A stretch of DNA of 60,000 bases from Cryptomeria japonica (taxonomy: Eukaryota > Streptophyta > Pinopsida > Cupressales > Cupressaceae): positions 246,453,502-246,513,501 of the forward strand of contig NC_081409.1 in the NCBI RefSeq assembly GCF_030272615.1, read 5' to 3'. The notes beneath the pieces are model-generated. The model saw only the letters and a list, made by a program, of their open reading frames with translations, did no database searches and had not been told where the DNA came from. The position numbers and the translations under genes are program-made. This document shows, piece after piece, positions 45,568-57,222 of this stretch (positions within the stretch are counted from its first letter, which is position 1; each line of letters opens with the position of its first letter).

Positions 45568-47432
45568 AAAGTTTTGATACTTTTGTTGTTTTCACTTTGT
45601 TTTTGATGTGTTTGGTTGTTTTGAGAAATGTTTGGTTGGATGAATACTTTTTTTTTGGAAGTGATTTTCTTTTGATGTTTCTTTGACAAGAAAACAAAGC
45701 AAACACACAAACACAAGAATGTTGCCTAAAAGACACAAATGAGTATGGGTCTAGATCAACCCAATCCTTGGACTTTTATATGACCCTTCCTTTAGATGTA
45801 TTTTTAAGGTGTATTTCCAAAGTCTGAAGTCGGCTCAATTTGCACTTGGTCTTGACTAAAACGAACACACTTCAAACACTTTTTATCCCTAAGGTCAAAT
45901 GACCAGTTGTGATAAATTTATCCCACATCTTGATATTTCTTCGACTTTGGTACTACATACCTTATGAATCCCGCCTTGGCAGGTAAGGATGTGATATACT
46001 AAGTCTTGCACGAGCATAACAAATAGATGATCCCTATGATGGGGGAGTCACCACTTTTATTAAGCCACAAGTGACTTTTCAAAAAGCTATGTTTCTACTC
46101 AAGGAAATGTGTATGGTGAGTATCTTGGGAGCAAAAACATCTATGCTCTTGCACTAAATTATATCGCAAATATCCTCAATCAATAGAACGGGTGGGCTAC
46201 TACTTAAAGGTGTTTAGTCACGTTCGATGTTTTTGGACATAAGTTCATTCTGTAGTGACTCACTTAAGAGCCTTGTAACTAGTGGTGGGGCCCATTTGTC
46301 CTTTCGGCCAGTTACACTGTAGGAACAGCTATACCCAAGGCTACAGCTTTCGCTCTCACCTGATTTCTATAGCAGCTCGAAGGATTTACCACGCGAGGTC
46401 GTTCCCAAGAGTGATGTGTCTCTTGGCAGGCCTCTCTTAAAAAGATAAAAATTTTGAGTGTTACTAACACTTTTCTCTTGCACCTAGGACCACAAAAGCC
46501 AAGGGAGAGGATAGTGTGTGTTAGAAGTAGGACCACTTGACCAACTCTTTGCACAAGTGTGCCAAGCACGAAAAACACTTGTTCTTTTTAATTTGCCATT
46601 GCAATGTGATCTAGCTATTTGGAGATGTTGCTCCAACAGTCATGGGGTTCTTTTTAACTTCAATGGCAAAATGTGTTGTAATCTAGAAATTGGAAATCCT
46701 GGTCAACTGAATTTGAAGCACGTATAAAGAAAAATCGCTTTGCAAAAAGTTTTTAAACAAGTTTGATTGTGTATTTTATGTTCACCAAAAATAGAAGTGT
46801 GGATTGTAAATTCTTTTGATGCAAGAAAAATATAAGTGTTGATTTTAAGCCCCAAATGAAGTGTGTTTGCTAACTTGCAAGAAAACAAATGTTTGTTTTG
46901 TTCAGTTTTAATGCACCAAAGAAACAAGTGGCCCTAACTAGAAAGTAAGAAAAGTTTGTTTGTTCAAGTTTTAAAACACCAAAATAAAGTTTTGTGATTT
47001 TAAAGGGTGAATTTTAAACCTGCACAAACAACAGCCGGTTAGTAAAATCCATGTCTAAGGGGGGCTTCCACAAGCCTAAAAACTTTCACTTTTTCGGTTA
47101 CAAGGTCCTTTGTATAACGTTCTGTTACAATAGCGCTAGTCTGTGTCTAAACAGAGGTGCTATTTAACACAAACGCGCTAAAAGAAAAAGAAAGACAGAG
47201 AAGGCAAAAGCACTGAAACAGGGTGAATAGCGCCAAAACAGTGTCAAATGCGCCAAAACAGTGTCAAAAGTGCTAAACTTGATACAATAGCGCTATTGTA
47301 AGAACAATAGCGCTAGAACAACAAGTATCAATAGCGCTAGAACGAGATCAATAGCGCTAAAGTGCAACTTGTGTGACAATTTCAACATTCAAACATGTTA
47401 TTGGTTTAAAAAAATGATCTTTTTGGTGTTTG
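45568..47432 (-). other. 5' leader of element 2
   Basis: The conserved block 45900-46520 has the plus-strand intron-like signals GCAG|GTAAGG (GT at 45983-45984) and TTACTAACAC...TTGCACCTAG (AG at 46486-46487). 47125-47365 carries repeated AATAGCGCTA motifs. No gene is recognised. Confidence 0.6.
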
Positions 47433-47452
47433 GATTCACGTCGGGTTCACCA
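47433..47452 (-). promoter_or_regulatory. Primer binding site of element 2
   Basis: TGGTGAACCCGACGTGAATC on the minus strand, two bases after the 5' LTR, identical to element 1. Confidence 0.8.
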
Positions 47453-47454
47453 AA

Positions 47455-48840
47455 TGATGCACTGCTAAATGGACAAGGTTAGCAAATGACAAACAACACA
47501 AGACACAAGAAAATCATTAGTGTTAGTCAATCAAAAACTAATCTAAACAGACATATCAAAAAAGATACTAAAATCATGCTAATATATCTAACAAATGAAA
47601 CAAAGATAATAAGGCATCTCCAAATGCCTCTTAGCATGCTCTTAGCTCCTTCTCCCTTGTTCCTCTCCTCTACAAGTTCCAAAATAGTGTAGCTCTCAGC
47701 AGCTTTTTGCACTATGGATGCTTATGGAGGATTGAGATTTTAGTATTATGCTCCAAATGTAAAATGAAAATCTAAAATACTAGATGCTATTGAAATGATT
47801 GGTTTTAACCAAAATAACAAGATTTTAGTTTGCTATGCTAAATGTTCTCTAAAATGCCTATAGGTTAAATGCATACAAGTTTTCAAGATCTGGATTATGA
47901 AGAAATGAGCTCTATTTATAGGGAAAATGGAGCAATGGATGGTTGAGATTGAGCAATCTCAACAAGGGTCAAGAGTGAATGATTTCAAATCCATGTGAGG
48001 GCTTTCAACCCAATCCCAGGATGACAAGTGTCAATGTAAGATAGGTTGAGAGGAGAGGGAATAAGCATTAAATGTTTGATATGACCTTGGGAGTTAAAGT
48101 CAAGGTTAGTTGAATGAATAAACTCTTTATTCAAAGAATAAAGCTTTTATCCAATGGATAAACTCTTGTGCAAATGTAAAAAAGGATAAATATGGTCAAA
48201 ACAATAAATGTTTGGGGAGACAAGTTTGAAATAACCATAAATGGTTATGTAAGAGCCATAAATGGTCATGTAAGAGCCATTAGTGGTCTTGGAAGACTTT
48301 GGGGGTTAATTTGTTGAACACACAAAACATTAAATGCTTTTCAAAGACTCTTGAAGTCTTTGAGAAGTGATTTCATTTTGCTTAGGAATGTGACAATAAT
48401 TAGGGGATGGATTAGGTTAATTAGGAAGGGATTTAGAAGAATCTAGAAGGGGATTTAGGAATGCAATTGGATTTGGTGGGTGAGGGAAAATAGGATTTTA
48501 TTAAGATAAAAAAAAATTTATTTCAATAAATGTGTGCAAGTTGCATTTGTAGGAAAATGCAAGTGGGGGGGGATAATGATTTAAATAAATGTTTTATTTA
48601 ATTTATTTAAAAGAGGAAAAGGGGATTTAATTAAATAAATAGATTTTATTCATTTAATTGATTGTAAATTTGGTTTAATGAATGAATTAAAATAAATTGA
48701 ATAATTTATTTAATTAATAGGAGAATGTTTGAAGATGCATTAATTAAATATTAATTTAATTAACTAATGGCTAGTGGGTTTTTAATCAAATAAATATGAA
48801 ATATTCATTTAATTAAAATGGACAGATTTGTGTGACTACA
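47455..48840 (-). repeat. 5' LTR of element 2
   Basis: 1386 bp, the same length as the 5' LTR of element 1. The minus-strand promoter TATAAATA is at 47913-47920. It aligns with 31324-32650 apart from the 62-base gap there. Confidence 0.92.
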
Positions 48841-51381
48841 TGTATAATCAACAAATTCATTGTTATACATATTCAAATATTTAGATTCAAAGTTTATTAT
48901 AGATTTATCAGATTAATTGCCAATAGCAGAGATGGTGAGAGGTTTCTATAATATGATATGATCGATTTAAAAGAAGAATTTCTTAAAAGACCTAAACCGT
49001 TGAACAATCCTACAATCATGTATTAATTAAACACTGCATTTTAAATAATGAACAATATAGTTACCCTGAAACATATTAACACTACTTTCCATATTTAAAA
49101 TATATCCTAATTAAGGAGAGGGATGACCTAAACCTGCGTGATCGAGTGCCATTATGTAAAATATATCCTAATTATGGATGTTGGTATATATGGTTGTGAC
49201 AGAAAATCCCTCCTGCAGAACCGTGAGAGCACTGTGTAGTGATCGAGTGCTATTTTTTGTCAGTGTTTTGGAAGGGAGCATAAGTGTACCATTAGGAAGG
49301 TGGTATAAAATGGAAATTGAGAGGTATAAGGTTATGAGGTGTGGCTTAGGATAAGATAGGGAGGTAAGTGATGAAGGATGTAATGGTGAAAGAGTAAGTT
49401 AGGATATGTTAGGGGTTTGGAAGGTAGGAAAGTGAATGGGGGGAGATAAAAGGATGTGAAGGATGGAATGGGGCTAGGTAGGTGAAGTAGAAGTAAGTGT
49501 TTATGAGGTTAAGGTTTAGGATGGGATGTAGGAAAGTGGAGGAGGTTAAGATAGGGGATATTAAAGGTAGATGGAAGGTAATAATGATAGGAAGTGAGGT
49601 AAAGGTTATGAGGTGTGGGTTAGAAAATAGGGTGTAGGAAATGGAAGGAAGGGTCATATCACTTTGAGAGTTTTCACCAAGATGAGTAGCCCGAGTATGG
49701 ACCTCAAATCTTACAAGCCATGAGGATCCACTTGTAGTAGAGGAGCATATACTTGCATCTTGGGAGCTTATTAGGAGTTCGCCTTGAATTTGGGAAATAA
49801 ACATAGAGGAGATAGAATATTGATCAATACACATTACCTAGCCTCATCGTGCATAAATACAAGAGGTATAGACTATAGCAAGCACATGTCATGAGCCAAA
49901 GGATCATATTCGAGAGTTGCTTCATCTCCAATCCTCTACATTTTTAAGATCCACAAATGGGGTTGAGGATAAGTCTTGGTTACTTAGCTTGGACTTATGC
50001 TTTGGGTTGCATTTATATGTGAGCAACCTAAAGGCATAGTTTTCAATGCAATTTTTGAGAGGACTTGATTCCACCTTGTGGTACTAGGAGGATAAAATGC
50101 ACCAACTCACATTGGAAACCCTCTCCAGATATCATTTTGGAGTGCTTCAAAGTGTGTTCTATTTCAAAATATTTTTGACAGAGATGCATAGATGAGTTTC
50201 ACAATTTACATAATAAGGTTTCATAGTGGCTCAACATGAGAGTTAGTTTTTGGAGTTCTTGTAGTTTGTAGATTACATTCAAGACAAGTTACTTGTCAAT
50301 TATTTCATTAGGGGTGGAAAGCCCAAAATTTTAGTTTTCCTACACATGGCCAATCCAAATGACTTTAGGGTTGCTATGGCAAAGTCTCTTATGGAAAAGG
50401 AGGTACATGGGAGGACACAAGAGGCATGAGAGAAGTTTGTAACCTTGATGAAGGGACTAAAGTGTCCATAAGCTCCCCATCCTTCAAAGGATAATTTAGA
50501 CTTACTATATGATTTACAAAGAAAAACCCAATAGTATCAATATTAGGGACAAAGGTCTAGAGCATAGTAGGGGCCATAGGGTAGTCACATTTGACCATCA
50601 TCAACACAAAGATATTTTAGGTATGAGAGACTATAGGGCTATCAAGCTAGGCCTTCTATGACTCAACAACCTTTTAGGGGAGAATCTAGTATTTTTAGTA
50701 ATTATGATCTTCTAATTATGGTGGGGCCTAGCCAACACAGGGTTATATGAGAGGCACATGTTATGTATATGTTAGTATCAGATAGAGAGTACCCACAAGG
50801 TTTTAGAGTAGGTGGACACCATCCTAGGATGTCAAAGTAGATAGTTGATATGTGGGTCTTTACCCTCCCAACCACTCAACATATACCACCATAGGTCTTT
50901 ACCCTCCCAAACACACAAAGGTCAAAGGAAGATTCATTGCTGCAACACTCACTTTTTGTGACAGTCTCAAGCACTTGGGACAGTCACTCTATTCATGGCC
51001 ATTCTTCTGCACACAACACTCTCTAACATTAATTATGATGATAGTGTACCTCCTTAAACCTTCCACCAACACCTAACTCAATACCAAACTCTTTCCCAAT
51101 CTCGCTAATGGACTAATTAACTCAACTCACTGTGAAATTATGATGGTCAATGCAAGGTTTAGGATAGTAGTAATTAGGATATTCTAATTATCGTGGGGCC
51201 TAGCCAACATAGGGTTATATGAGACAGGGGTTAGTTCAATAGTGATTTCTCCTTCAATTCTTGATGAATGCTTGATTGCCTGTTCACTTGGAATTTAATT
51301 GATTTTATAATTAAGAGATCACTTGAATTGTAGGTAGACCCCTTCAAATGACAGGGTAGGCTTCCTTTTATACCTAATATA
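48841..51381. other. CACTA interior, mostly unrecognised
   Basis: 48841-49300 is unrecognised. 49310-49640 is purine-rich with repeated GGTTA(A/G)GG-like words. 50280-50480 resembles a decayed Ty3 gag C-terminal part on the plus strand (FIRGGKP...ANPNDFRVAMAKSLMEKE), with low certainty. A 55-base segment (ATTATGGTGGGGCCTAGCCA...) at about 50710 recurs near 51185. No intact ORF is convincing. Confidence 0.4.
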
Positions 51382-51690
51382 TGTCTTGAAAGCATTTTAT
51401 CATGATGGCTTTAAATTAAAGTACTTTCTCTTCTATCTGGTATTGGTGGAGCAGAGGTTGCATTGTATCATCCTAGGATACATATTTCCGTAGATACAAC
51501 ACAAGTTAAATGTATCCCAGGTCGATGCAAAGCAACCTCTTCTCTAGAGATCACCAAAAAATAGAGAAAGAACTTTAATTTAATGCCATCAGGATAAAAG
51601 TCTTTAATCAAGACAGATAAATGGTATGCAACTGTATCTATTTGGAATGCTTTACCCAAACATGGCAATCGATCAGTTGCCTTTGAAAAG
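51382..51690 (-). pseudogene. DRM methyltransferase fragment A (small inverted pair)
   Basis: On the minus strand 51690 to about 51470 encodes CLGKAFQIDTVAYHLSVLI, a broken motif I, and then EEVALHRPGIHL and VVSTEI. This is the DRM region where the C-terminal motif (LGNSFQVDTVAYHLSVL in known DRM proteins) leads directly into motif I (LFSGIGG). On the plus strand 51382-51480 encodes LSGIGGAEVALYHPRIH, so the same gene segment is present in both directions around a centre near 51475. Confidence 0.8.
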
Positions 51691-52281
51691 AAAGTGGTAT
51701 GATGAAATATTTAGGCATAAATTAGATGAAATGCACTCCATGCTACTGCAACACAATATTTTGGTCGATGATATTTTTAAAATAGTAAAGGAAGGTGTAT
51801 GGAACAACCAAATTCTTATCATTATAAACAATGAATATTTTAAGATCCTTTTATGATGTGTAAGTTGAGAATATTTTATGAAAGGTCCCTAAATGAATAC
51901 ACTTTAAACTGATTTTAGCAATGACTATCAGATGTAGACAAAATGAAGGCTTTTTGGATTAGGATAGTACACAAAATCTACTATCAAAAGGTTGCTTTGG
52001 AAAGTATATGATTCAAAACTAAGGAAATGCAATTATTTACAAGTTTTAACCTTCTTAGATGCAAAATCCCTTATTCAGCCTCTCACAAACCCTTAAAAGA
52101 AGGGTTTCTCATATACCCTTCTTTCAAACACTATACCATCCAAATAATGATGGATTCACCTTTCATTTGAAATGATGGGTTTGTAATGGTAATTTAATGT
52201 TCTTTCATATTTTTGTATATATTCTTTATAATAGCCCATTATATTGATTTGTTCTATTATGGATAATGGTGTAGGTCAGGC
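51691..52281. other. CACTA interior between DRM fragments
   Basis: An open stretch to 51856 (continuing LPLKRKWYDEIFRHKLDEM) has no recognised match; it may be captured sequence. The rest is AT-rich without signals that I can interpret. Confidence 0.4.
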
Positions 52282-52763
52282 GGCTTTGTCGTCGGTGCAT
52301 GAAAGCATTGAACGAGTTCTACTTTTAAAAATTACATGAAACATTTTTAATTTATTTGATTCAGTGTTATTTGCAAAAAATGATTATCGATGATGTTTCC
52401 TTTCTCCAAGAATTGTCTAGGATCTTTCCGTTAGATAATATGTAACATCGAATGACTAAATCTTTTCATTACAAATGCTTATTTTATTTAATTATTATCT
52501 AAGCATGAATTAAAATTTATATCGGTACAGAAGCATAACATACAAGCTGAAGAGTCACGTGCAAGCAAATTTCGTAAAAGAAAGCAAGCAGGCATTATCT
52601 TTAATGACATGGAAACAAGCTCATCAGCTGCCTAGAATAGATCAATTGGAGAAAAGTAGAGGAAAGTGTTTAAGGGTGATAAATAGATAGAGAGTATGCA
52701 ATACAAACAAACAATGTCTGGAGTGTGTGATGCGACGTCTCTAATTTATGTCCGGAGGGACTA

Positions 52764-53470
52764 ACTGGTTTTGGAGTTCCTGCGAAACCTATTGGGCCAC
52801 GCTTGGAAGAAATCAATGTGCTCATTCAAGGAGAACCTTTTTTCTATTATGAGAATGATGCTTTTGCACCGAAGGATATTTGGAAGTCAATATCCAAATT
52901 TTTTTATAGTGTGGAACCAGAGTTGGTGGACTCGAAGTAATTTTCAGCTTTCAGAAGACCAAGAGGTTATGTACACAATCTCCCAATAGAAGGGTGATTT
53001 CAAGCATTACCTCTCCCCCCCATGACTATTTAGGAAGTACTTCCTCAGACAAAGAACTATTGGTCTCCATGGGATCAAAGAAAAAAATTGAAGCATAGAC
53101 TCTAGATGATGTGGTGGTGTCCTTAGTGAAGAACTCTGCACTATAATTGAAAATTCACGAGGGAAACTGCAAGATAGTGAAGAGAAATACAATATTGACA
53201 AGTGGGAAGAATGGATCTTGGTTTGGGTGAGGCCAAGTCAAGTGGCTCCTCTAGAGGTTGATGAGATAGAAATCATATTAGGATTTGAAAAAGATCACAC
53301 TCGTGGAACTTCGTGTGCGAGTGATCGATTGTGGTGTTTGGGTAATGCATTCCAAATAGATACAATTGCATACCATTTATCTGTCTTGATTAAAGCCTTT
53401 TATCTTGATGGCATTAAATTAAAGTACTTTCTCTTCTATCTGGTATTGGTGGAGAAGAGGTTGCTTTGCA
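52764..53470 (+). pseudogene. DRM-type cytosine methyltransferase fragment B
   Basis: On the plus strand it reads in order GFGVPAKPIGPRLEEIN, FFYYENDAFAPKDIWKSIS, FYSVEPELVDSK, RPRGYVHNLPIEG, PPMTI, then WILVWVRPSQVAPLEVDEIE, ILGFEKDHTRG, LGNAFQIDTIAYHLSVLI and the start of motif I. This is the order peculiar to DRM proteins (rearranged: C-terminal motifs precede motif I). DRM2 is the de novo methyltransferase of plant RNA-directed DNA methylation. The fragment has at least four stops and a frameshift, lacks the N-terminal UBA domains and ends before the catalytic Pro-Cys motif. No introns interrupt the matched part, which may mean a captured single exon or a processed copy. Confidence 0.88.
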
Positions 53471-53501
53471 GGTCAGGTCAATAGGTGACAGGTCAGGTCG
53501 A

Positions 53502-54208
53502 TGCAAAGCAACCTCTTCTCCACCAATACCAGATAGAAGAGAAAGTACTTTAATTTAATGCAATCAGGATAAAAGGCTCTAATCAAGACAGATAAATGGT
53601 ATACAACTACATCTATTTGGAATGCATTACCCAAACACTGCAATCGATCAGTCGCACATGAAGTTCCATGAGTGTGATCTTTTTCAAATCTTAATATGAT
53701 TTCTATCTCGTTAACCTCTAGAGTAGCCACTTGACTTGGCCCCACCCAAACCAAGACCCATTCTTCCTACTTTTCAAGATTGTATTTCTCTTCACTATCT
53801 TGCAGTTTCCTTCATGAATTTTCAATTATAGTGCAGAGTTCTTCACGAAGGACACCACCACATCATCTAGAGTTTATGCTCCAATTTTTTTATTTGATCC
53901 CATGGAGGCCAATAGTCCTTTGTCTGAGGAAGTGCTTCCTGAATAGTCATGGGGGGGGAGGTAATGCTTGAAATCGCCCTTCTATTGGGAGATTGTGTAC
54001 ATAACCTCTTGGTCTTTTGAAAGCTGAAAATTACTTTGAGTCCGCCAACTCTGGTTCCACACTACAAATTTTTTTTGGATATTGACTTCCAAATATCCTT
54101 CAATGCAAAAGCATCATTCTCATAATAGAAAAAGGTGCTCCTTGCATGAACACATTGATTTCCTCCAAAGCGTGGCCCAATAGGTTTCGCAGGAACTCCA
54201 AAACCAGT
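53502..54208 (-). pseudogene. DRM-type cytosine methyltransferase fragment C (inverted copy of B)
   Basis: Minus-strand copy in the right arm. MVWVGPSQVATLEVNEIEII, LRFEKDHTHG, LGNAFQIDVVVYHLSVLI and KYFLFYLVL are visible at 53473-53754, and the upstream part mirrors B with different point changes. Like B it stops before motif IV. B and C differ from each other at scattered sites, so the duplication is not brand new. Confidence 0.87.
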
Positions 54209-54690
54209 TAGTCCCTCTGGACATAAATTAGAGACGTCACATCATACACTCCAGACATTGTTTGTTTGTATTGCATACTCTCTATCTATTTATCACCCAT
54301 TAACACTTTCCACTGCTTTTCTCCAATTGCTCTCTTCTAGGCAGATGATGAGCTTGTTTCCATGTCATTCAAGATAATGCCTGCTTGCTTTCTTTTACGA
54401 AATTTGCTTGCACATGACTCTTCAGCTTTTATGTTTTGCTTTCGTACAGATATAAATTTTAATTCACACTCAGACAATAATTAAATAAAATAAGCATTTG
54501 AAAAGAAAAGATTTAGTCATTTGATGTTACATATTATCTGACAGAAAGATCCTAGACAATTCTTGGAGAAAGGAAACATCATTGATAATCATTTTTTGCA
54601 AATAACACTAAATCAAATAAATAATAAATGTTCTATGCAATTTTTAAAAGTAGAACTCGTTCAATGCTTTCTTTCACCGACGACAAAGCC

Positions 54691-55003
54691 ATTTGACCCA
54701 CATCATCTCTCGCTGTCAGAATTCCGATGACAACTAATGAAACATCCAACAAGGATGTTGTATATCCGACGTCACTTCCACGTCGGATGATCGTCAAGGA
54801 GCAATCATAGCATCTGTCATAAATCTGATAGAAATCCACCGAATTTGTGGCCAGGGGTGCAAATATAGCCGTCGTCAGAGGAGTTCATAACATCGTCGGA
54901 TGACTGACACAAATGGCATTGTCGAGAAGCCCGACGACGAGTTTTCGACGGTAAATTTGGTCGGAAGTCCGATGTTGGGTCATTGCAAATTTGACAATTA
55001 GCC
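54691..55003. other. CACTA right subterminal region
   Basis: Rich in short motifs such as CCGACG, CGTCGG, GTCGGATGA and CGACGGTAAA in both orientations, the type of array to which CACTA transposases bind in other plants. It adjoins the right arm of the inverted repeat. Confidence 0.7.
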
Positions 55004-55032
55004 ATCGGAAATTAGGCCCAAATGTACTAGTG
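55004..55032 (-). repeat. Right terminal inverted repeat of CACTA
   Basis: On the minus strand CACTAGTACATTTGGGCC, then TAATTTCCGATGG, pairing with 30375-30403. Confidence 0.9.
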
Positions 55033-55035
55033 GAT
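55033..55035. repeat. Right 3-bp target-site duplication of CACTA (GAT)
   Basis: Matches 30372-30374. Confidence 0.9.
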
Positions 55036-55237
55036 GCACTCATAAACTAGTTCTAACCTATCTAGATGTGTAAAAATGCCTCTTAGGATGATTGATCCTA
55101 GATGTAGAGACACTCTAAAATGATTTGTTGGTTTGGTTTAAGAAATATCTGATAGTACTAAGGACAAAAACCTCTTTGTGTTTTAGAGTTGAATGGATTT
55201 GTGATGCGTGGATGTGAAAGTGGGTATGATATATGTC

Positions 55238-55621
55238 TCAATAAAATTGTTCTGTTATGAATGGGGTTTCTACTTCTTTCTCTCTTACGGGGGTTGGTGG
55301 TTCCCCTCGAGTTTCGTTGTATGTGATACAGATTTGAGGAAAGAAAGTGGGATTGATTTTCCCCTCTTTGTTTTTGTGATAATCAAAAGCTCTAAATTGA
55401 GTGAAAGCTCTATTACTCAAAGGCTCTTTATCAAATTCGTTGGATTTTCCCTAAAGGTACAAGTGCATATGACGTAAGAATACCCTATGTGAGAGAAATA
55501 GTTGTCTATTAATATAGAAAAATTTCCTTTTCTTGATAAAAGCTTTTGAACCAAGTTGTCTCTTCTTCAATTTGGTCTTTTGATGAAGACTCCTTTTTCT
55601 AAAGTTATGAGTGATGGTCAT
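55238..55621 (-). pseudogene. ORF1 upstream of gag (element 3), one internal stop
   Basis: Exactly 384 bases from ATG 55621 (MTITHNFRKRS) to the stop at 55238-55240. One TAG lies in the middle (YL-stop-GKSNEF, Gln in element 1). Aligned with element 1, most differences are conservative: FYINRQLFLSHRVFLRHMHL versus FYINRQIFVSHRVFLHRMRL, and KINPTFFPQICITYN versus KINPNFFPNVCITYN. No indel has occurred despite age. Confidence 0.75.
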
Positions 55622-57222
55622 ACAAAATGATACTTTGTTTTCACTTAGTTGATGTTGTTTTGTTTATCAATGTTTGATGTAGATTTGTTGGATGGATACT
55701 TGGTTTCAATTGTTTTGAATTTCTTTGACAAGAAAACACAACAAGCACACAAGCACAATAATCTTGCCCCTTTTCAATAAAGGCACAATAAGTGTGGGTC
55801 TAAATCAGCCCAATCATGAACTTTTTGACCCTTTATGAATGTATTTTATGTTCCCAAAGCCTGAAGTTGGCCCAAATTTTTGCTCGTCTGAAACAAAACG
55901 AAGACAACTCAAACACTTTTTATCCCTAAGGTCATGGCCAGTTGCGATATTTTCAGCCCACATCTTGATATTTCTTTGACTTTGGTACCACATACCTTAT
56001 GAATCTTACCGTGGTAGGTAAGGATGTGATATACTAAGTCTTGCACGAGCATAACAAATAGATGATCCTTATGATGGGAGAGTTACCACTTTCATCAAGC
56101 TACAAGCAACCTTTCAAAAAGCCCCGTTTCTACTCAAGGAAATATGTATGATGAGCATTTTGGGGGAAAAACCACCTATGCTCTTGCAGTAATTTTTTCA
56201 GAAATATCCTCAATCAATAGAACGGGTGGGCATAAAAAATAAGAGGTGTCTAGTAATGTTCGATGTCTTTGGATGTAAGTTCATTCTGCAGTGACTCACT
56301 TAAGAGCCTTGTAACTTGTGGTGGGACCCATATGTCCTTTCGACCAAGTTACATTGTAGGAACAACTACACCCAAGGCTACAACTTTTTCTCTCACCTAA
56401 TTTCTACAGTGGCTCGAAGGATTTACTACGCAAGGTTGTTCTCAAGAGTGATGTGTCTCTTGGCAGGCCTCTCTTAAAAATATAAAATTTAGAGCGTTAC
56501 TAACACTTTTCTCTTGCACCTAGGACCACGAGAGCCAAGGGAGATGATAGTTTGTGTTAGAAATGGGATCACTCTACAGATTTGCACAAGCGTGCCAAAC
56601 ACAAAAAACACTTGTTCTTTTTAGCCTTTTATTGCAACATGATCTATTTGCTAATTGGAGATGCTGCTCCAACAGCCATGGTGTTCTTTTTAGCCAAGAT
56701 AAAAACTGTTTTGGACACTTTGACAAACTAAAAATAAACCTAGTCAACAAAGTGAAATCGTGTAGCCTTTGTAGCAAAAAGTGTAAATGTGAGGTTCGTT
56801 TTATGCACCAAATTGAAAAATGAAGTGGATTTTAAGTGCACCAAAAGAGTGAAGTTGATTTTTAAATCCCTTTGCTTGAAAACAAGAAAAATGAAGTTTG
56901 TTTTAAGCACAAAAAAATGAGATTTATTTTAGGTGTACCAAAAAGACTATGAGGTTCATTTTAATCCCTTTTGTTTGAAAAACCTGAAAGATGAAGTTTG
57001 TTTTAAGCACCAAAAGTAAAAAATGAGGTTTATTTTAGTTACACCAAAAAGACTATGAGGTTAATTTTAATCCTTTTGTTTGAACAAAACATGAAAGATT
57101 AAGTTTTAAACTCAAAGACTAAAAAAAATGTTTCTAATTTAACTCCTCCAAAACCTGCAAGAAATTTTCAAGAACCTGCAAATAAACAAGTTACTAAAAT
57201 CCAAAATCTCAAGGGTTCTTCC
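55622..57222 (-). other. 5' leader of element 3, LTR-proximal part
   Basis: It aligns with 17791-19230 of element 1. The intron-like plus-strand block is kept: TAG|GTAAGG (GT at 56018-56019) and TTACTAACAC...TTGCACCTAG (AG at 56522-56523). It stops at TTCTTCC, where the copia LTR begins; the following CACAAGCC of the leader would lie past the copia element. Confidence 0.65.

Larger units (their letters stand above)
31324..48840 (-). mobile_element. Element 2: full-length 17.5-kb Tat/Ogre-type element, same family as element 1
   Basis: LTRs at 31324-32650 and 47455-48840, PBS at 47433-47452 and PPT at 32651-32664, all as in element 1. Gene order is the same on the minus strand, with the antisense PMD gene on the plus strand. 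Differences from element 1: about 890 bp of the PMD gene is deleted, an extra segment of roughly 800 bp rich in ATG repeats lies after that gene, and the pol stops are at other places. It is inserted inside the CACTA transposon. Confidence 0.92.
52282..54690. repeat. Large inverted repeat (1189-bp arms, 31-bp spacer) containing DRM fragments
   Basis: The left arm 52282-53470 is the reverse complement of the right arm 53502-54690, with scattered substitutions and equal lengths. The spacer 53471-53501 itself contains GGTCAGGTC twice. Weaker similarity continues a little beyond the outer ends (GTGTAGGTCA / GATGTGGGTCA). Transcription through it would form a long hairpin. Confidence 0.93.
30375..55032. 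mobile_element. CACTA (CMC/En-Spm) DNA transposon carrying DRM gene fragments, with element 2 nested inside
   Basis: It begins CACTAATACATTTGGCC and ends GGCCCAAATGTACTAGTG, an imperfect inverted pair, flanked by GAT duplications of 3 bp as is typical for this superfamily. Subterminal zones (30400-30600 and 54700-55000) are rich in short CGACG/CGTCGG-type motifs in both directions, as in other CACTA elements. Without element 2 it is about 7.1 kb. I see no transposase (TNPD or TNPA-like) ORF, so it looks non-autonomous. Its cargo is fragments of a DRM methyltransferase gene and some unrecognised sequence. Confidence 0.88.
23602..57222 (-). mobile_element. Element 3: older Tat/Ogre element, split by a CACTA insertion
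   Basis: Minus-strand parts are 23602-30374 (truncated integrase to gag and part of the leader) and 55033-57222 (rest of the leader with ORF1). The gag-to-ORF1 distance with the CACTA removed is about 430 bases, close to the 449 in element 1. The left end is cut in the integrase by element 4. The right end is cut in the leader by a copia LTR, about 200 bases short of the expected PBS. No LTR of element 3 is in the window. It is more diverged than elements 1 and 2 and has many stops. Confidence 0.85.

Noticed and set aside
47486-47712. Short ORFs inside the LTRs (also at 3509-3694, 31355-31581)
   Set aside because: They occur in LTR sequence on both strands without domain or conservation beyond DNA-level identity.
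49409-49834. 141-codon minus-strand ORF in the CACTA interior
   Set aside because: It comes from a purine-rich low-complexity stretch, with composition-driven Ser/Thr/Leu and no transposase motif.
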